The notes beneath the pieces are model-generated. The model saw nothing but the letters and a program-made list of their open reading frames with translations. It searched no databases and was not told the origin of the DNA. The position numbers and the translations under genes were made by a program. Positions 46,795-57,251 of a stretch of DNA of 64,000 nt are shown piece after piece. Each line of letters opens with the position of its first letter. Within the stretch, counting starts at the first letter, position 1. The DNA comes from Vibrio sp. ES.051 (GTDB taxonomy: Bacteria; Pseudomonadota; Gammaproteobacteria; Enterobacterales; Vibrionaceae). Location: the NCBI RefSeq assembly GCF_002563795.1, contig NZ_PDJL01000003.1, forward strand, positions 1,172,293 through 1,236,292, in the 5' to 3' direction.

Positions 46795-47745
46795 TTAGTT
46801 AAAGCTCGGTACGTAATCTTTCGCTTTTGGTCGCGTTTCGATGATTTTTTGTGAGTACATGAATTCGGCGTAATCGTCGTAGCGTTTTAGATCGACAGCC
46901 GATGGGCGAAGCGCGAAACGTGTTAACGTGTCATTCCAAGCGCGTTGGTTGAGTTCGTTATCTAGTGTGTCTGGTGAGTAAGCAACAAACTCTTGCCAAG
47001 ACGCGTTGGGGTGGTTGACGATATAAGTGGTCGCTTGCTCCAGCGCTTTGTTAAACGCTTTAATGGCTTTTTTGTCGTAGGTTTTTGCGTTTGCGACAAA
47101 CACCAGTTCGTCATACGTTGGTACGCCGTATTCTTCAGGGAAGAAAGCTTTGGCTTTGTAACCTTCAAGGGCAAGTTGATTGGTTTCGAAGTTACGCAGG
47201 CCGCCCCAAATCGCGTCCACTTTCCCTGAGGCGAGCGATGAAGACAAAGCCCAACCCACGTTGATAATTTGCACGTCAGAAAACGCCACGTTCTCTTGCG
47301 CTAACATGGTCGCAATGGTTGCTTCTTCGTTGCCTGCGATCGCGATACCAATCTTTTTGTCTTTAAGGTCGCCAAGGTTGTCGTGCTCACCATTGTCTAA
47401 CACCATCAAGGTATTCAGCGGCGTTGCAATAAGTGTTGCTGATCGAATCAAAGGCAAACCTGCTGCAACGTCGATAGTGAGACTTGGCTGGTATGTGATT
47501 GCCATGTCCACTTTGCCTGCCGCGACCAATTTAGGTGGCGTGCTTGGGTCTGCGGGTTCTTGAATGTGCACTTTCAAGCCTTGTTCTTCAAAGTAACCAC
47601 GCTCTTTGGCGATAATGATAGGACCATGGTTTGGGTTGACGAACCAATCCAGCATCAGTGTCATGTCTTTTTCTGCTGCGAATACGTTAGTTGAGATAAT
47701 CGAAGCGAGCAGAGCAGCCGCGTTCATGAGTTTGTTTTTATTCAC
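46795..47745 (-). CDS. thiY: ABC transporter binding protein for thiamine pyrimidine precursor, ThiY
   Basis: A periplasmic protein of the NMT1/THI5-like family. Its signal peptide ends STNVFA before AEKDMTLMLDWFVNPNHGP; LDWxxNxNH is the ligand motif of ThiY, which binds formylaminopyrimidine. PAGKVDMAITYQPS-like and VDAIWGGLRNFE blocks follow. I prefer the GTG start at 47745, which has AAGGAAG before it and gives a clean 316-residue protein; ATG 47763 is the alternative. Confidence 0.9.
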   Translation of the reverse strand: MNKNKLMNAAALLASIISTNVFAAEKDMTLMLDWFVNPNHGPIIIAKERGYFEEQGLKVHIQEPADPSTPPKLVAAGKVDMAITYQPSLTIDVAAGLPLIRSATLIATPLNTLMVLDNGEHDNLGDLKDKKIGIAIAGNEEATIATMLAQENVAFSDVQIINVGWALSSSLASGKVDAIWGGLRNFETNQLALEGYKAKAFFPEEYGVPTYDELVFVANAKTYDKKAIKAFNKALEQATTYIVNHPNASWQEFVAYSPDTLDNELNQRAWNDTLTRFALRPSAVDLKRYDDYAEFMYSQKIIETRPKAKDYVPSFN

Positions 47746-47767
47746 GAGTTCTTCCTTTTTCATTTCT

Positions 47768-48568
47768 CTATTTATTTTCCCAGGGGATGGCTTTTTTCAA
47801 TAATTTGTCGGTAATGAAATAAAGTGCGATAGACAGCGCGGCGAGAATAAACAGCGCCGCAAACATCTCATCGATGATCATGCGTGCGTTGGCTTGCAGC
47901 ATCAGATAGCCCAAGCCTTCACTTGAGCCAACCCATTCACCGACCACGGCACCAATTGGTGCAATAACCACGGCAACGCGAATGCCTGAGGCGAGTGTTG
48001 GTAGGGCGGCTGGCAGCTGAATATGACGCAGTAATTGCCACTTTGAAGCGCCCATGGTTTTGGCGAGATCGAGATAGCCGGTAGGTGTGTTGCGCAGTCC
48101 GTCGTAACAACAAGTTGTTACAGGGAAAAAGATGATGATGGCCGCCATCACCACTTTTGAGGCGATGCCGTAACCAAGCCAAAGCATCAACACGGGCGCG
48201 ATAGCAAATACTGGAATGGCTTGGCTAGCGATGAGAATCGGCAGTAGCCAACGTTTAAGTGGTTCAAACATCAACATTTGCAGGGCGAACAGCAAGCCCA
48301 TTGATAAACCGAGAGCGAGACCGAGCAAGATTTCTTGCGCCGTTACCCAAGTGTGTTTGAGTAGGATATCGTAGCGAGTGACCAGCCTATCCAGCACATC
48401 AACCGGTGATGGCAAGATGAAGTTTGGCAATTCGAAGATAACCACAACCAATTGCCATAGACTGAAAATCACCACCGTGCTGATCACTAGGCGCAATGCA
48501 GGGTGGGTGACACGTTCCTTTTTACGAATACGCGCTGAAACGGAGTTGTACTGAGTCATGTCACTCAT
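47768..48568 (-). CDS. thiX: ABC transporter permease for thiamine precursor, ThiX
   Basis: The 266-residue permease has six helices and the EAA-like cytoplasmic loop (DLAKTMGASKWQLLRHIQLPAALP) that contacts the ATPase. It belongs to the SsuC/TauC-type group and is flanked by thiY and thiZ. The start is ATG 48568, behind GGAGAAAG and overlapping the thiZ stop by eight bases; the open frame to 48694 belongs inside thiZ. Confidence 0.9.
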   Translation of the reverse strand: MSDMTQYNSVSARIRKKERVTHPALRLVISTVVIFSLWQLVVVIFELPNFILPSPVDVLDRLVTRYDILLKHTWVTAQEILLGLALGLSMGLLFALQMLMFEPLKRWLLPILIASQAIPVFAIAPVLMLWLGYGIASKVVMAAIIIFFPVTTCCYDGLRNTPTGYLDLAKTMGASKWQLLRHIQLPAALPTLASGIRVAVVIAPIGAVVGEWVGSSEGLGYLMLQANARMIIDEMFAALFILAALSIALYFITDKLLKKAIPWENK

Positions 48569-49352
48569 AGTCTTTCTCCAACTGATCCAAAATCGCTTGC
48601 TGTAATGTTGCGCATTTTCCATCAAGTAGGCGAGGTGGCTGTGAATCAGGCACATCAAGGTGCTGCGCTTGAGCAGGCGTGCCTTGCAATACATAGAGTT
48701 GGTGAGCCAATCGCACCGCTTCTTGTGGATCGTGCGTAATCAACACCACGGTTTTACCTTTAAGCAGTTCGGCAGATAAGGCTTGCAGTTTATGGCGAGT
48801 CACAGCATCCAATGCTGAAAAAGGCTCGTCCATTAACACTAGCGGCTTGTCTTGCATCAAGGTGCGAGCAAGGGCGACGCGCTGGCGCATTCCTCCCGAT
48901 AGCTGAGCGGGTTTTGTGTGTGTGTAGTCGGCCAGTCCTACTTGTTCCAATAACGTAAAAGCCCGTTGTTTCTCTTTATCTGGCTTCTTCGTTTCGGAAT
49001 GAACTTTTGAATGAGAAAAGCGCGAACTCAGACAGACGTTGTCTAACACATTCAGCCATGGCAAAAGTAAATCTTGCTGTGCCATGTACGCGATTCGGTT
49101 ATGCAAGGCAAAGCTATCCGTTAACCAAGCATTATCCGCGCTAGTCAGTTCACCTTGCCATTCGACTTTGTCATTTAACAAGCCCGCGAGGTAGCGTAAG
49201 AGAGTGGTTTTGCCACAACCACTTCGGCCAAGTAATACGGTCCATTGCCCTGTAGGGATGGTCATGTTTACCTTTGCTAGAGTCGGCGTTTGGCTATCGT
49301 TGTATCGCAGGTAAGCATTGGTAAGTACAATGCCAATTGCTTTAGCGCCCAT
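48561..49352 (-). CDS. thiZ: ABC transporter ATPase for thiamine precursor, ThiZ
   Basis: A 263-residue ATPase: Walker A GRSGCGKTT, signature LSGGMRQRVALARTL, Walker B LVLMDEPFSALD and switch LITHDPQEAV. The assignment to ThiZ rests on its place between thiD and thiX under a TPP riboswitch. The start, ATG 49352, overlaps the end of thiD by 11 bases, so the two are coupled. The frame to 49424 lies inside thiD and is not used. Confidence 0.9.
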   Translation of the reverse strand: MGAKAIGIVLTNAYLRYNDSQTPTLAKVNMTIPTGQWTVLLGRSGCGKTTLLRYLAGLLNDKVEWQGELTSADNAWLTDSFALHNRIAYMAQQDLLLPWLNVLDNVCLSSRFSHSKVHSETKKPDKEKQRAFTLLEQVGLADYTHTKPAQLSGGMRQRVALARTLMQDKPLVLMDEPFSALDAVTRHKLQALSAELLKGKTVVLITHDPQEAVRLAHQLYVLQGTPAQAQHLDVPDSQPPRLLDGKCATLQQAILDQLEKDYE

Positions 49353-50199
49353 AGGTGTGACCAGCAAAGAAATGATGGACCGGGCCGTGACCTTTACCGA
49401 CGTCCAGTTCATCGGCGTGGGCAATGGCTTGAGAGATATATTGCTTACTTAAATGTACGGCCTTGTGTAGGTTGTTACCTTGAGCAAGATATGAAGCGAT
49501 CGCGGAAGAGAGCGTACAGCCCGTACCGTGAGTGTTTTGGGTTGGGGAACGCTTTGCGCTGAGTAATTCTGACGAATCTTGCATTATCAAAAGGTCGTTG
49601 CTGTTTTCATCTTTTTCTAAATGCCCTCCTTTCAGTAGTACAGCTTTTGCGCCCAGAGCCCGTAAGTCAGCGATCATGTCGTTCATTTCTGTTTCAGAGT
49701 GAGGAACGGGCTTACCCGTCAGCGCAGCACCTTCAGGTAAGTTTGGAGTGATGATGTCTGCCATAGGAATCAGCGTTTCTTTTAATGTACTGATTGCCGC
49801 TTGTTCCAGCAGTAAGTCACCGCTGGTGGCGACCATGACCGGATCAATAACCAGTCGCTTTGGCTGATATTGTTTAATCTTATTCGCAACCACGTTAATG
49901 ATGTTGGCGTCGGCTAGCATGCCGATTTTTACCGCAACGATATTGAGATCGGTGAATACGGCGTCGAGCTGGCTTTCAACGTGGTCAAGTGGGATCGGGA
50001 AAATGGCGGACACGCCTTGCGTGTTTTGTGATGTAATGGCGGTAATAACGGAGCACGCGAAACTGCCCGTGGCAGACATGGCTTTGATGTCTGCTTGAAT
50101 ACCTGCGCCGCCGCCGCTGTCAGATCCTGCGATCGTCAGTACGACTGGGGGGGATGATGAAGTAGTTGTGTGTGAGTGTCGCTGTATTGATTGCGCCAT
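49342..50199 (-). CDS. thiD: HMP/HMP-phosphate kinase ThiD
   Basis: A 285-residue ribokinase-fold enzyme that phosphorylates HMP twice. TIAGSDSGGGAGIQADIKAM, VIDPVMVATSGD, LLKGGHL and TQNTHGTGCTLSSAI are the substrate, ATP and anion-hole motifs. It is the first gene after the TPP riboswitch, behind AGGAGCGACC, and leads the salvage operon. Length is slightly above E. coli ThiD (266), with the extra residues at the N-terminus. Confidence 0.95.
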   Translation of the reverse strand: MAQSIQRHSHTTTSSSPPVVLTIAGSDSGGGAGIQADIKAMSATGSFACSVITAITSQNTQGVSAIFPIPLDHVESQLDAVFTDLNIVAVKIGMLADANIINVVANKIKQYQPKRLVIDPVMVATSGDLLLEQAAISTLKETLIPMADIITPNLPEGAALTGKPVPHSETEMNDMIADLRALGAKAVLLKGGHLEKDENSNDLLIMQDSSELLSAKRSPTQNTHGTGCTLSSAIASYLAQGNNLHKAVHLSKQYISQAIAHADELDVGKGHGPVHHFFAGHTYGR

Positions 50200-50314
50200 G
50201 GTCGCTCCTATTACAAGACGTACAGGAACTGACTTTGGCCTAGGCTGGGAAAGATCGGAGATCGATTCGCAAAGGTTAGCCGTTATGGTTCGGCTAGTGG
50301 CAAAGTATTAATAG

Positions 50315-50401
50315 TTCCCTACGCCAGTGCTAACTGAATCAGGTTCTACGGGTCTCGAATTTCGATCTCAGCCAATGCAGACTCTGTATTGGCTCCCCGA
50401 C
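50315..50401 (-). ncRNA. TPP riboswitch (THI box)
   Basis: Read on the reverse strand, the element begins TCGGGGAGCC, has CTGAGA (opposite 50366-50371), GACCCGTAGAACCTGATTC and GTTAGCACTGGCGTAGGGA in the conserved THI-box order. A variable stem (GCCAATACAGAGTCTGCATTGGC) lies between the first and second blocks. It sits 115 bases before thiD. Thiamine pyrophosphate binding should lower expression of all seven salvage genes. Confidence 0.95.
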
Positions 50402-50737
50402 TATCTCGCTATGATGATAACAGTACAATTACTTCAGGGGTACGTTTTTTAATGGCCACAGTTATTGAGAGTTCATTTATGCGAAGTGAGTGGTAGAGTA
50501 ACCTTGTATATCGTTGCTGTATCTGCAACCCAAGGCCTTCTCGCTAAGCCAAGCATCTTAGAAACTCTCTGCGAAGTGTGCTGAAACGGGAATATTTACT
50601 AATCAATAGTGCTCTTATCTAACAGGGTTAACATAGAACAAGATTAAAGAATGTTGAAATTAAACGCGTTGCTAACGTAGCTTAGTATTAAAGGGTTACT
50701 TAGGAAGGTTAAAACGATTTATGAGCAAGGAGACTTC
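50402..50737. other. Divergent region between the riboswitch and the TldD-like gene
   Basis: About 335 bases holding the riboswitch promoter on the reverse strand and the TldD-like promoter on the forward strand. A 14-codon frame at 50452 has no ribosome site and was not called. No peptide gene was found here. Confidence 0.4.
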
Positions 50738-52123
50738 ATGCTTAATTCGGTAACAGCGAAGTCAGTGATCGATCATGCTCTCTTTTTAGGGGCTGATTTC
50801 GCTGAACTATTCGTTGAACATCATCAAACCAACACCGTCCAGATTGCCTCTGGAGAGGTGGATAAGGTGAATTCGGGTATCGATTTTGGTATCGGGATTC
50901 GTCTCTTCTTCGGCCATAAAGTACTTTACGGTTACACCAACAGCACGGACGAAGCGGAGTTAAAACGCGTAACCTCATTGCTTGCAGCCAAAGACAAGCG
51001 TGATCAAATCGCATCAGCGGGTTCTTTGAATTTGACCCGCTACCCTGTTCTGCACGGTTCTCGTTTGCCACTGAGTAAAGATGCAAACCTCGATTCCAAA
51101 ATTGCTTTTCTTTTGCAAGTTGATCACGCCACACGTGCCGAAAGTGAGTACATCAGTCAGTTCATTGGTAGCGTGTTACAAAGAGAGCAGCAGGTAACCA
51201 TCTTCAATTCAGAAGGGTTACATGTTGATGATACTCGTCACTACATTCGTGTCGCTGGGAATACTGTGGCGCAAAAAGGTAATGAGCAATCTTCCGGTAT
51301 GGAAGGACCTGGCGCACTCGCCGGTTGGGAGTTCAGCGAGCAACTCGATGCGAGAGAGCTGGGTCAAACCATCGCTCAACAAGCACTTGTTAAACTCAGT
51401 GCAGATGCGTGTCCATCCGGTGAAATGCCCGTGGTGATTGGTCACGGCTTTGGCGGCGTTATTTTCCACGAAGCGTGTGGTCACTTGCTAGAAACCACTT
51501 CGGTTGCGAAGAAAGCCTCTGTTTTCCATGACAAAATGGGAGACATGATTGCGCATACCGCTGTCAGCGCAGTGGATGATGGCACCATGACCAACGAGTG
51601 GGGCTCAATCCATATTGATGATGAAGGTCTGCCAACACAGCGCACTCAGTTGATCAAAGATGGTCAGCTAACCAGCTTTATGGTCGACAAAATGGGTGGG
51701 ATGAAAACGGGTTATGCGCCAACGGGTTCTGGTCGTCGCCAAAACTATAAATTCGCGCCTACTTCGCGGATGCGTAACACCTTTATTGAAGAAGGCGAGC
51801 ATTCATTAGATGCCATGCTTGCAGGCATCGAACGTGGTATCTACGCGAAGAAGATGGGCGGCGGTTCGGTTCAACCGGGGACGGGGGAGTTCAATTTTGC
51901 CGTCCGTGAAGCCTACTTGGTTGAAAATGGCAAAATCACCAAACCTCTGAAAACCGCCACCCTTATTAGTACCGGGCCAAAAGTGTTGAAAGAAATCAGC
52001 ATGGTAGGTAAAGACATGGCGCTTGCCGCTGGTATGTGTGGTTCAGTCAGTGGCGCGGTACCAACGGCAGTCGGTCAGCCAACGCTGAAAGTAGATAATA
52101 TTCTGGTGGGAGGTGGTAGCTAA
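50738..52123 (+). CDS. TldD-family zinc metalloprotease, non-canonical copy
   Basis: A 461-residue TldD-type subunit. The zinc motif is FHEACGHLLE (HExxxH), with the third ligand expected in the following MCGSVSGAVP region. E. coli TldD is 481 residues with HEAVGHGLEGD, so this protein is shorter and differs around the motif. TldD works with TldE to digest unfolded peptides through a narrow channel and matures some peptide natural products. GCAAGGAGACTTC precedes the ATG. The partner gene overlaps its stop. Confidence 0.9.
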   Translation: MLNSVTAKSVIDHALFLGADFAELFVEHHQTNTVQIASGEVDKVNSGIDFGIGIRLFFGHKVLYGYTNSTDEAELKRVTSLLAAKDKRDQIASAGSLNLTRYPVLHGSRLPLSKDANLDSKIAFLLQVDHATRAESEYISQFIGSVLQREQQVTIFNSEGLHVDDTRHYIRVAGNTVAQKGNEQSSGMEGPGALAGWEFSEQLDARELGQTIAQQALVKLSADACPSGEMPVVIGHGFGGVIFHEACGHLLETTSVAKKASVFHDKMGDMIAHTAVSAVDDGTMTNEWGSIHIDDEGLPTQRTQLIKDGQLTSFMVDKMGGMKTGYAPTGSGRRQNYKFAPTSRMRNTFIEEGEHSLDAMLAGIERGIYAKKMGGGSVQPGTGEFNFAVREAYLVENGKITKPLKTATLISTGPKVLKEISMVGKDMALAAGMCGSVSGAVPTAVGQPTLKVDNILVGGGS

Positions 52124-53466
52124 TGAGCCAAGAACAACAACTTCTTAAGGCGGTTGATTACATCTTGTCAGAAGCCAAACGCCAAGGGGCAGAAGCGGAT
52201 GTGATTGTTAATCGCAACAGCAGCTTTTCTCTGAAAGCAAACCAAGGTCAGTTAGACGAGTACAAAGTAAGCTCAAGCCAAGTGCTGGGTGTTCGAGTCG
52301 TGAAAGATGCCCGCGTGGCGACCAGTTACTCTGAATCATTAGAGCAGCCAAGCTTAGATTTGATGCTGACGAACGCTTTGCAAAGTGCGCGTTTCTCGAA
52401 GCAAGATGAACATCAAGCCATCAGTTGCGTTAACAGTAAAATCACTACCGATGTGGCTGAGATTGCGCAAGAAGATACAGCGTCAGTGGATGAGAAAATC
52501 GAACTGTCGTTGGCACTTGAGCAAGGGGTAGTGGCTTTACCTCACGCTTCAAGCTCGCCATACAATGGTTATAGTGACGGTGAAACTCAGCTGATCATTG
52601 CTAACACACAAGGCACGTTATGCCAGCACTTTGAACGTTCGTTTCACTGTTACGCTTACACTTTGTTGGAGAAAAATGGCAAACAATCGATGGCAGGTAA
52701 AATGTCAGTAGGACGTTGTTTCGATGAGTTGAATCCAGCTTACTGTATCGAAGTCGGTTACAATCTAGCTCGTGATCTGCTTGATGGCGCACCAGTGGCA
52801 ACAGGTAATTACCCAGCAATTTTCCACATTAATGCGCTAAGCAGCCTATTCGGTGCTTTCGGCAGTGCTTTTTCTGGTGTGAGTGCAATGAAAGGCGTCA
52901 CTCCACTAGGTGACAAGCTTGGTCAAAATGTTGCGAGTGAACTGATTTCTTTTACCGATGCGGCCTACATGCCCAATGGCATGGCAATTGTGGGTTTTGA
53001 TAGTGAAGGTTTTGCAACTCAAGATAACGTGCTGATTGCCAATGGTCGGTTAAATACGCTTTTGCATAACAGTCAAACAGCAAGTTACTTAGGTGCAGCA
53101 TCAACGGCAAGCGCATCTCGCGGTGCGAAATCGAGCCTAGACGTATCAGCAAATCATAAAGTGATTGCGACAGGTCACAGTAGTGCGTCAGAAGTCAAAG
53201 CAGGTGAATACCTAGAGCTGGTTGAGCTGCAAGGTGTTCACTCTGGTGCAGACGCAGTCAGTGGTGACTTCTCATTTGGTGCAAGTGGCTTTTTGTGCCG
53301 AGATGGCCAACGTGTTCAACCAGTGCGTGGAATCACTGTTGCGGGTAACTTCTACAAAATGTTGCAAGAAGTGGAAGCGGTAGGGGATAGTCAACTTATT
53401 AATGATAGTCACACGTTCTTCGCACCAGAGGTGCGTTTTGCTCGATTGAGTATTGGTGGCAAATAA
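52123..53466 (+). CDS. TldE/PmbA-family partner subunit, non-canonical copy
   Basis: A 447-residue TldE-like protein without a zinc HExxxH motif, as expected for the E subunit. It shares the family fold blocks: RNSSFSLKANQGQLDEYKVS, GVRVVKDARVATSY and, near the end, GDFSFGASGFLCRDGQRVQPVRGITVAGNFYKML. Its ATG overlaps the TldD stop (TAATG), so the two are made together as a heterodimer. In E. coli tldD and tldE (pmbA) are unlinked, which suggests that this is a second pair. Confidence 0.9.
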   Translation: MSQEQQLLKAVDYILSEAKRQGAEADVIVNRNSSFSLKANQGQLDEYKVSSSQVLGVRVVKDARVATSYSESLEQPSLDLMLTNALQSARFSKQDEHQAISCVNSKITTDVAEIAQEDTASVDEKIELSLALEQGVVALPHASSSPYNGYSDGETQLIIANTQGTLCQHFERSFHCYAYTLLEKNGKQSMAGKMSVGRCFDELNPAYCIEVGYNLARDLLDGAPVATGNYPAIFHINALSSLFGAFGSAFSGVSAMKGVTPLGDKLGQNVASELISFTDAAYMPNGMAIVGFDSEGFATQDNVLIANGRLNTLLHNSQTASYLGAASTASASRGAKSSLDVSANHKVIATGHSSASEVKAGEYLELVELQGVHSGADAVSGDFSFGASGFLCRDGQRVQPVRGITVAGNFYKMLQEVEAVGDSQLINDSHTFFAPEVRFARLSIGGK

Positions 53467-53493
53467 GCCGCGTTCAGAAACACAGATACTACA

Positions 53494-53518
53494 AAAGAGG
53501 GTTCATTGGACCCTCTTT
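53494..53518. terminator. Bidirectional terminator after the TldD/TldE pair
   Basis: AAAGAGGGT-tcattgg-ACCCTCTTT, between converging genes. Confidence 0.85.
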
Positions 53519-53546
53519 CATTACCTAATGACTTACACGTGAAAAA

Positions 53547-54146
53547 CTAGAATTCGCGAATGTCCAATTCATTGTGGATCAGCACCACACACTGAGAAGC
53601 AAATAGCATCTTAGGACCAAGGCTGATTTTCTCTGTGCCAAGACGCTTCAAACTGTTGAATGATTTCTTCGGCATAGGAATGTGGTCGGTGAGCAAAAAA
53701 CATGGATTCGTGGCAATTTCTGCGTCGCGAACGAATTCCCCTTTCTTGTCCAACATATATAGCTGGTGGTCTTCGGCCAGTTCTTGAACCAAGCGTTCGA
53801 AGCTTATTGTACGAACCGTAATACCAGGCTCAACTTTACGCAGCTCTTCTTTACCCATACCAACAGAGGCATCCAAAGCGCGAGCGACGGTTGCAACTAG
53901 CGTTGATTCGTGGAAACCACCAATATTAGTGATGTCATTTGAGTGAATGGTTATCGTGCGTGAGTAATCCTTGGTGCTCTCAAGAACCAAATGTACAACC
54001 ACACCTTCACGGTGTGATTGAGCCACAAACATGGTATTCATCATGGTGTGAGCAAGGATCTCAGTATGCGCTTCGTTACCCACCCCTTCGAGTAGTGCTT
54101 TGCTCGTGGTTGGGGCGGCGCGAGCTCGTAAAACAAAAGAGCGCAT
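53547..54146 (-). CDS. TrmY-like SPOUT methyltransferase (pseudouridine-54 N1 of tRNA in archaea)
   Basis: A 199-residue protein of the DUF358/SPOUT class. It opens MRSFVLRARAAPTTSKALLEGVG and has HTEILAHTMMNTMFVAQSHREGVVVHLVL, a pattern of archaeal TrmY, with FLLTDHIPMP and KISLGPKMLFASQCVVLIHNELD as the knotted SAM-binding part. Archaeal TrmY methylates pseudouridine 54. Bacteria normally have ribothymidine there, so the target in this organism is open. A single gene behind a weak ribosome site. Confidence 0.85.
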   Translation of the reverse strand: MRSFVLRARAAPTTSKALLEGVGNEAHTEILAHTMMNTMFVAQSHREGVVVHLVLESTKDYSRTITIHSNDITNIGGFHESTLVATVARALDASVGMGKEELRKVEPGITVRTISFERLVQELAEDHQLYMLDKKGEFVRDAEIATNPCFLLTDHIPMPKKSFNSLKRLGTEKISLGPKMLFASQCVVLIHNELDIREF

Positions 54147-54304
54147 GAATTTAACCTCTATATATGAAGAGTGAATGCGCGGGAGTATATACCCAAGCAG
54201 GGAAGGGATGCGAGTTTAATAGCAAATGTGAAATTACTTACAAAGCATCGATTGTGATGTGGGACCTGCCCGTTAAAATAGAGGCAACCTGTTAGGAGGG
54301 GTAC

Positions 54305-54829
54305 ATGGAAATTAAAAAAATAAACAAAGAAGTCTACAGAAAGAAAGTTAACCTTGTCATTGGTGGTTTTGTTGCTTTGCTTGCGATCTCTTCGCTCGCA
54401 TTCAGTACCTTGTTAATTTCCCTTTTTGGTAATGCTGATGTCGTGCAGGATCAATCGACGGGTAATTTTCATTGGAACTTAATTGGTGTCATCCTCGCTT
54501 TTGCTACATCTCTGTCTTTACTCAATCAATTTAAAACTCGACCTTATATGGAAGAAGTATGGTACGTATGGAAGTTAAAGCAACTGCATAATAAGATCTT
54601 TCGTAAACTCAAGAACATTAAAACGGCAGCAAGTGAAAATGACGTTAAAGCATTAACCATATTGAAGTTCTACTACACCACACAACGTCAAGTGTTCGAA
54701 CTAGATAACAACACATTAACGATAAGTAGCGTAAACCAAGAATTAGAAGCAATAGAGGAAATTGAAGCGAATAAATTACTCACGCTTGATATTAATAACT
54801 TTGAAGAAGCTTGGTTAGATACATATTGA
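54305..54829 (+). CDS. DUF3087 family membrane protein
   Basis: The protein has 174 residues: a basic N-terminus (MEIKKINKEVYRKKVN), two hydrophobic helices (about residues 17-40 and 60-76) and a charged cytoplasmic tail of about 95 residues with YYTTQRQVFELDNNTL. This arrangement is DUF3087, a family of marine gamma-proteobacteria without known function. TAGGAGGGGTAC gives a strong start. It precedes the rRNA operon but is not part of it. Confidence 0.85.
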   Translation: MEIKKINKEVYRKKVNLVIGGFVALLAISSLAFSTLLISLFGNADVVQDQSTGNFHWNLIGVILAFATSLSLLNQFKTRPYMEEVWYVWKLKQLHNKIFRKLKNIKTAASENDVKALTILKFYYTTQRQVFELDNNTLTISSVNQELEAIEEIEANKLLTLDINNFEEAWLDTY

Positions 54830-54933
54830 TCGTCAATTTGCTACTTAAACTTAACAGATTAGTACTAAAAATAAGCGCCTGGATAATATTTAATCACTCA
54901 ACGTTCTTTTTTTAATTTTTTTCTAAAAAAGGG

Positions 54934-54961
54934 TTGCCAAGAAAAATCATCTCCCTATAAT
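54934..54961 (+). promoter_or_regulatory. rRNA operon promoter P1
   Basis: TTGCCA at 54934-54939 and TATAAT at 54956-54961 with a 16-base spacer, preceded by a very A/T-rich UP-like region and followed by CGCCTCC. Confidence 0.8.
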
Positions 54962-55050
54962 TCGCCTCCGTTGTCAGGGCAAAGCGGAAACGCAAAAGCG
55001 GTTGGCAAAATGAGGTGTAAAAAGATTCTAAAATTAATTCACAAAAGTGT

Positions 55051-55078
55051 TTGACACCAAGATTTAGTTCATTAGAAT
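55051..55078 (+). promoter_or_regulatory. rRNA operon promoter P2
   Basis: TTGACA at 55051-55056 and TAGAAT at 55073-55078 with a 16-base spacer, followed by the same CGCCTCCG discriminator type as P1. Confidence 0.8.
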
Positions 55079-55113
55079 ACGCCTCCGCTTCGAGAGTAAA
55101 TCTTACGAAGCAC

Positions 55114-55125
55114 GCTCTTTAACAA
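55114..55125 (+). promoter_or_regulatory. rRNA leader boxA antitermination site
   Basis: GCTCTTTAACAA matches rRNA boxA. A second copy (TGCTCTTTAACAA) lies at 57361-57373, before 23S. Confidence 0.8.
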
Positions 55126-55337
55126 TATAGACCTATCAATCTGTGTGGGCACTCGTTGATGATAATCGAATTAGAAGCTTTTGCTTCAAATACGGTTTCA
55201 ATGAACTGAGTGACCAATCGAGATTAACTTGTTTAATCTTGGCACAGTCAATTCATTATCGTTCTGTTGGAACGATAATAGCTTTAAAATTACGTTTGTA
55301 GTTTTGAAGTCAGTATTCGTTGAGCCGACAAAATCTT

Positions 55338-56890
<1,553 letters not shown>

Positions 56891-56978
56891 TACGAAAGAT
56901 TATTGCGATGAGTGTTCACACAGATTGATACGGTTTATAAAGTTTAAGAGAAAGTAAGTGCCCAACACTTACACTAGT

Positions 56979-57054
56979 GTCCCGTTCGTCTAGAGGCCTA
57001 GGACACCGCCCTTTCACGGCGGTAACAGGGGTTCGACTCCCCTACGGGATACCA
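56979..57054 (+). tRNA. tRNA-Glu (TTC)
   Basis: A 76-base cloverleaf with acceptor GTCCCGT/ACGGGAT, anticodon loop CTTTCAC and encoded CCA. First of three spacer tRNAs. Confidence 0.97.
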
Positions 57055-57056
57055 TT

Positions 57057-57132
57057 GGGTCGTTAGCTCAGTTGGTAGAGCAGTTGACTTTTAATCAATT
57101 GGTCGCAGGTTCGAATCCTGCACGACCCACCA
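57057..57132 (+). tRNA. tRNA-Lys (TTT)
   Basis: Acceptor GGGTCGT/ACGACCC, anticodon loop CTTTTAA, T-loop GTTCGAATC, encoded CCA. Only two bases separate it from tRNA-Glu. Confidence 0.97.
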
Positions 57133-57175
57133 TTTCCTTCCACGGAAATGCTTACTTTAGGTAAGAAAACAATGT

Positions 57176-57251
57176 GGGCGATTAGCTCAGTTGGGAGAGC
57201 ACCTGCCTTACAAGCAGGGGGTCACTGGTTCGAGCCCGGTATCGCCCACCA
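57176..57251 (+). tRNA. tRNA-Val (TAC)
   Basis: Acceptor GGGCGAT/ATCGCCC, anticodon loop CTTACAA, encoded CCA. The Glu-Lys-Val order is a vibrio rRNA spacer type. Confidence 0.97.

Noticed and set aside
50452..50496. 14-codon frame as a possible precursor peptide for the TldD/TldE pair
   Set aside because: No ribosome site and no sequence feature of a modified peptide.
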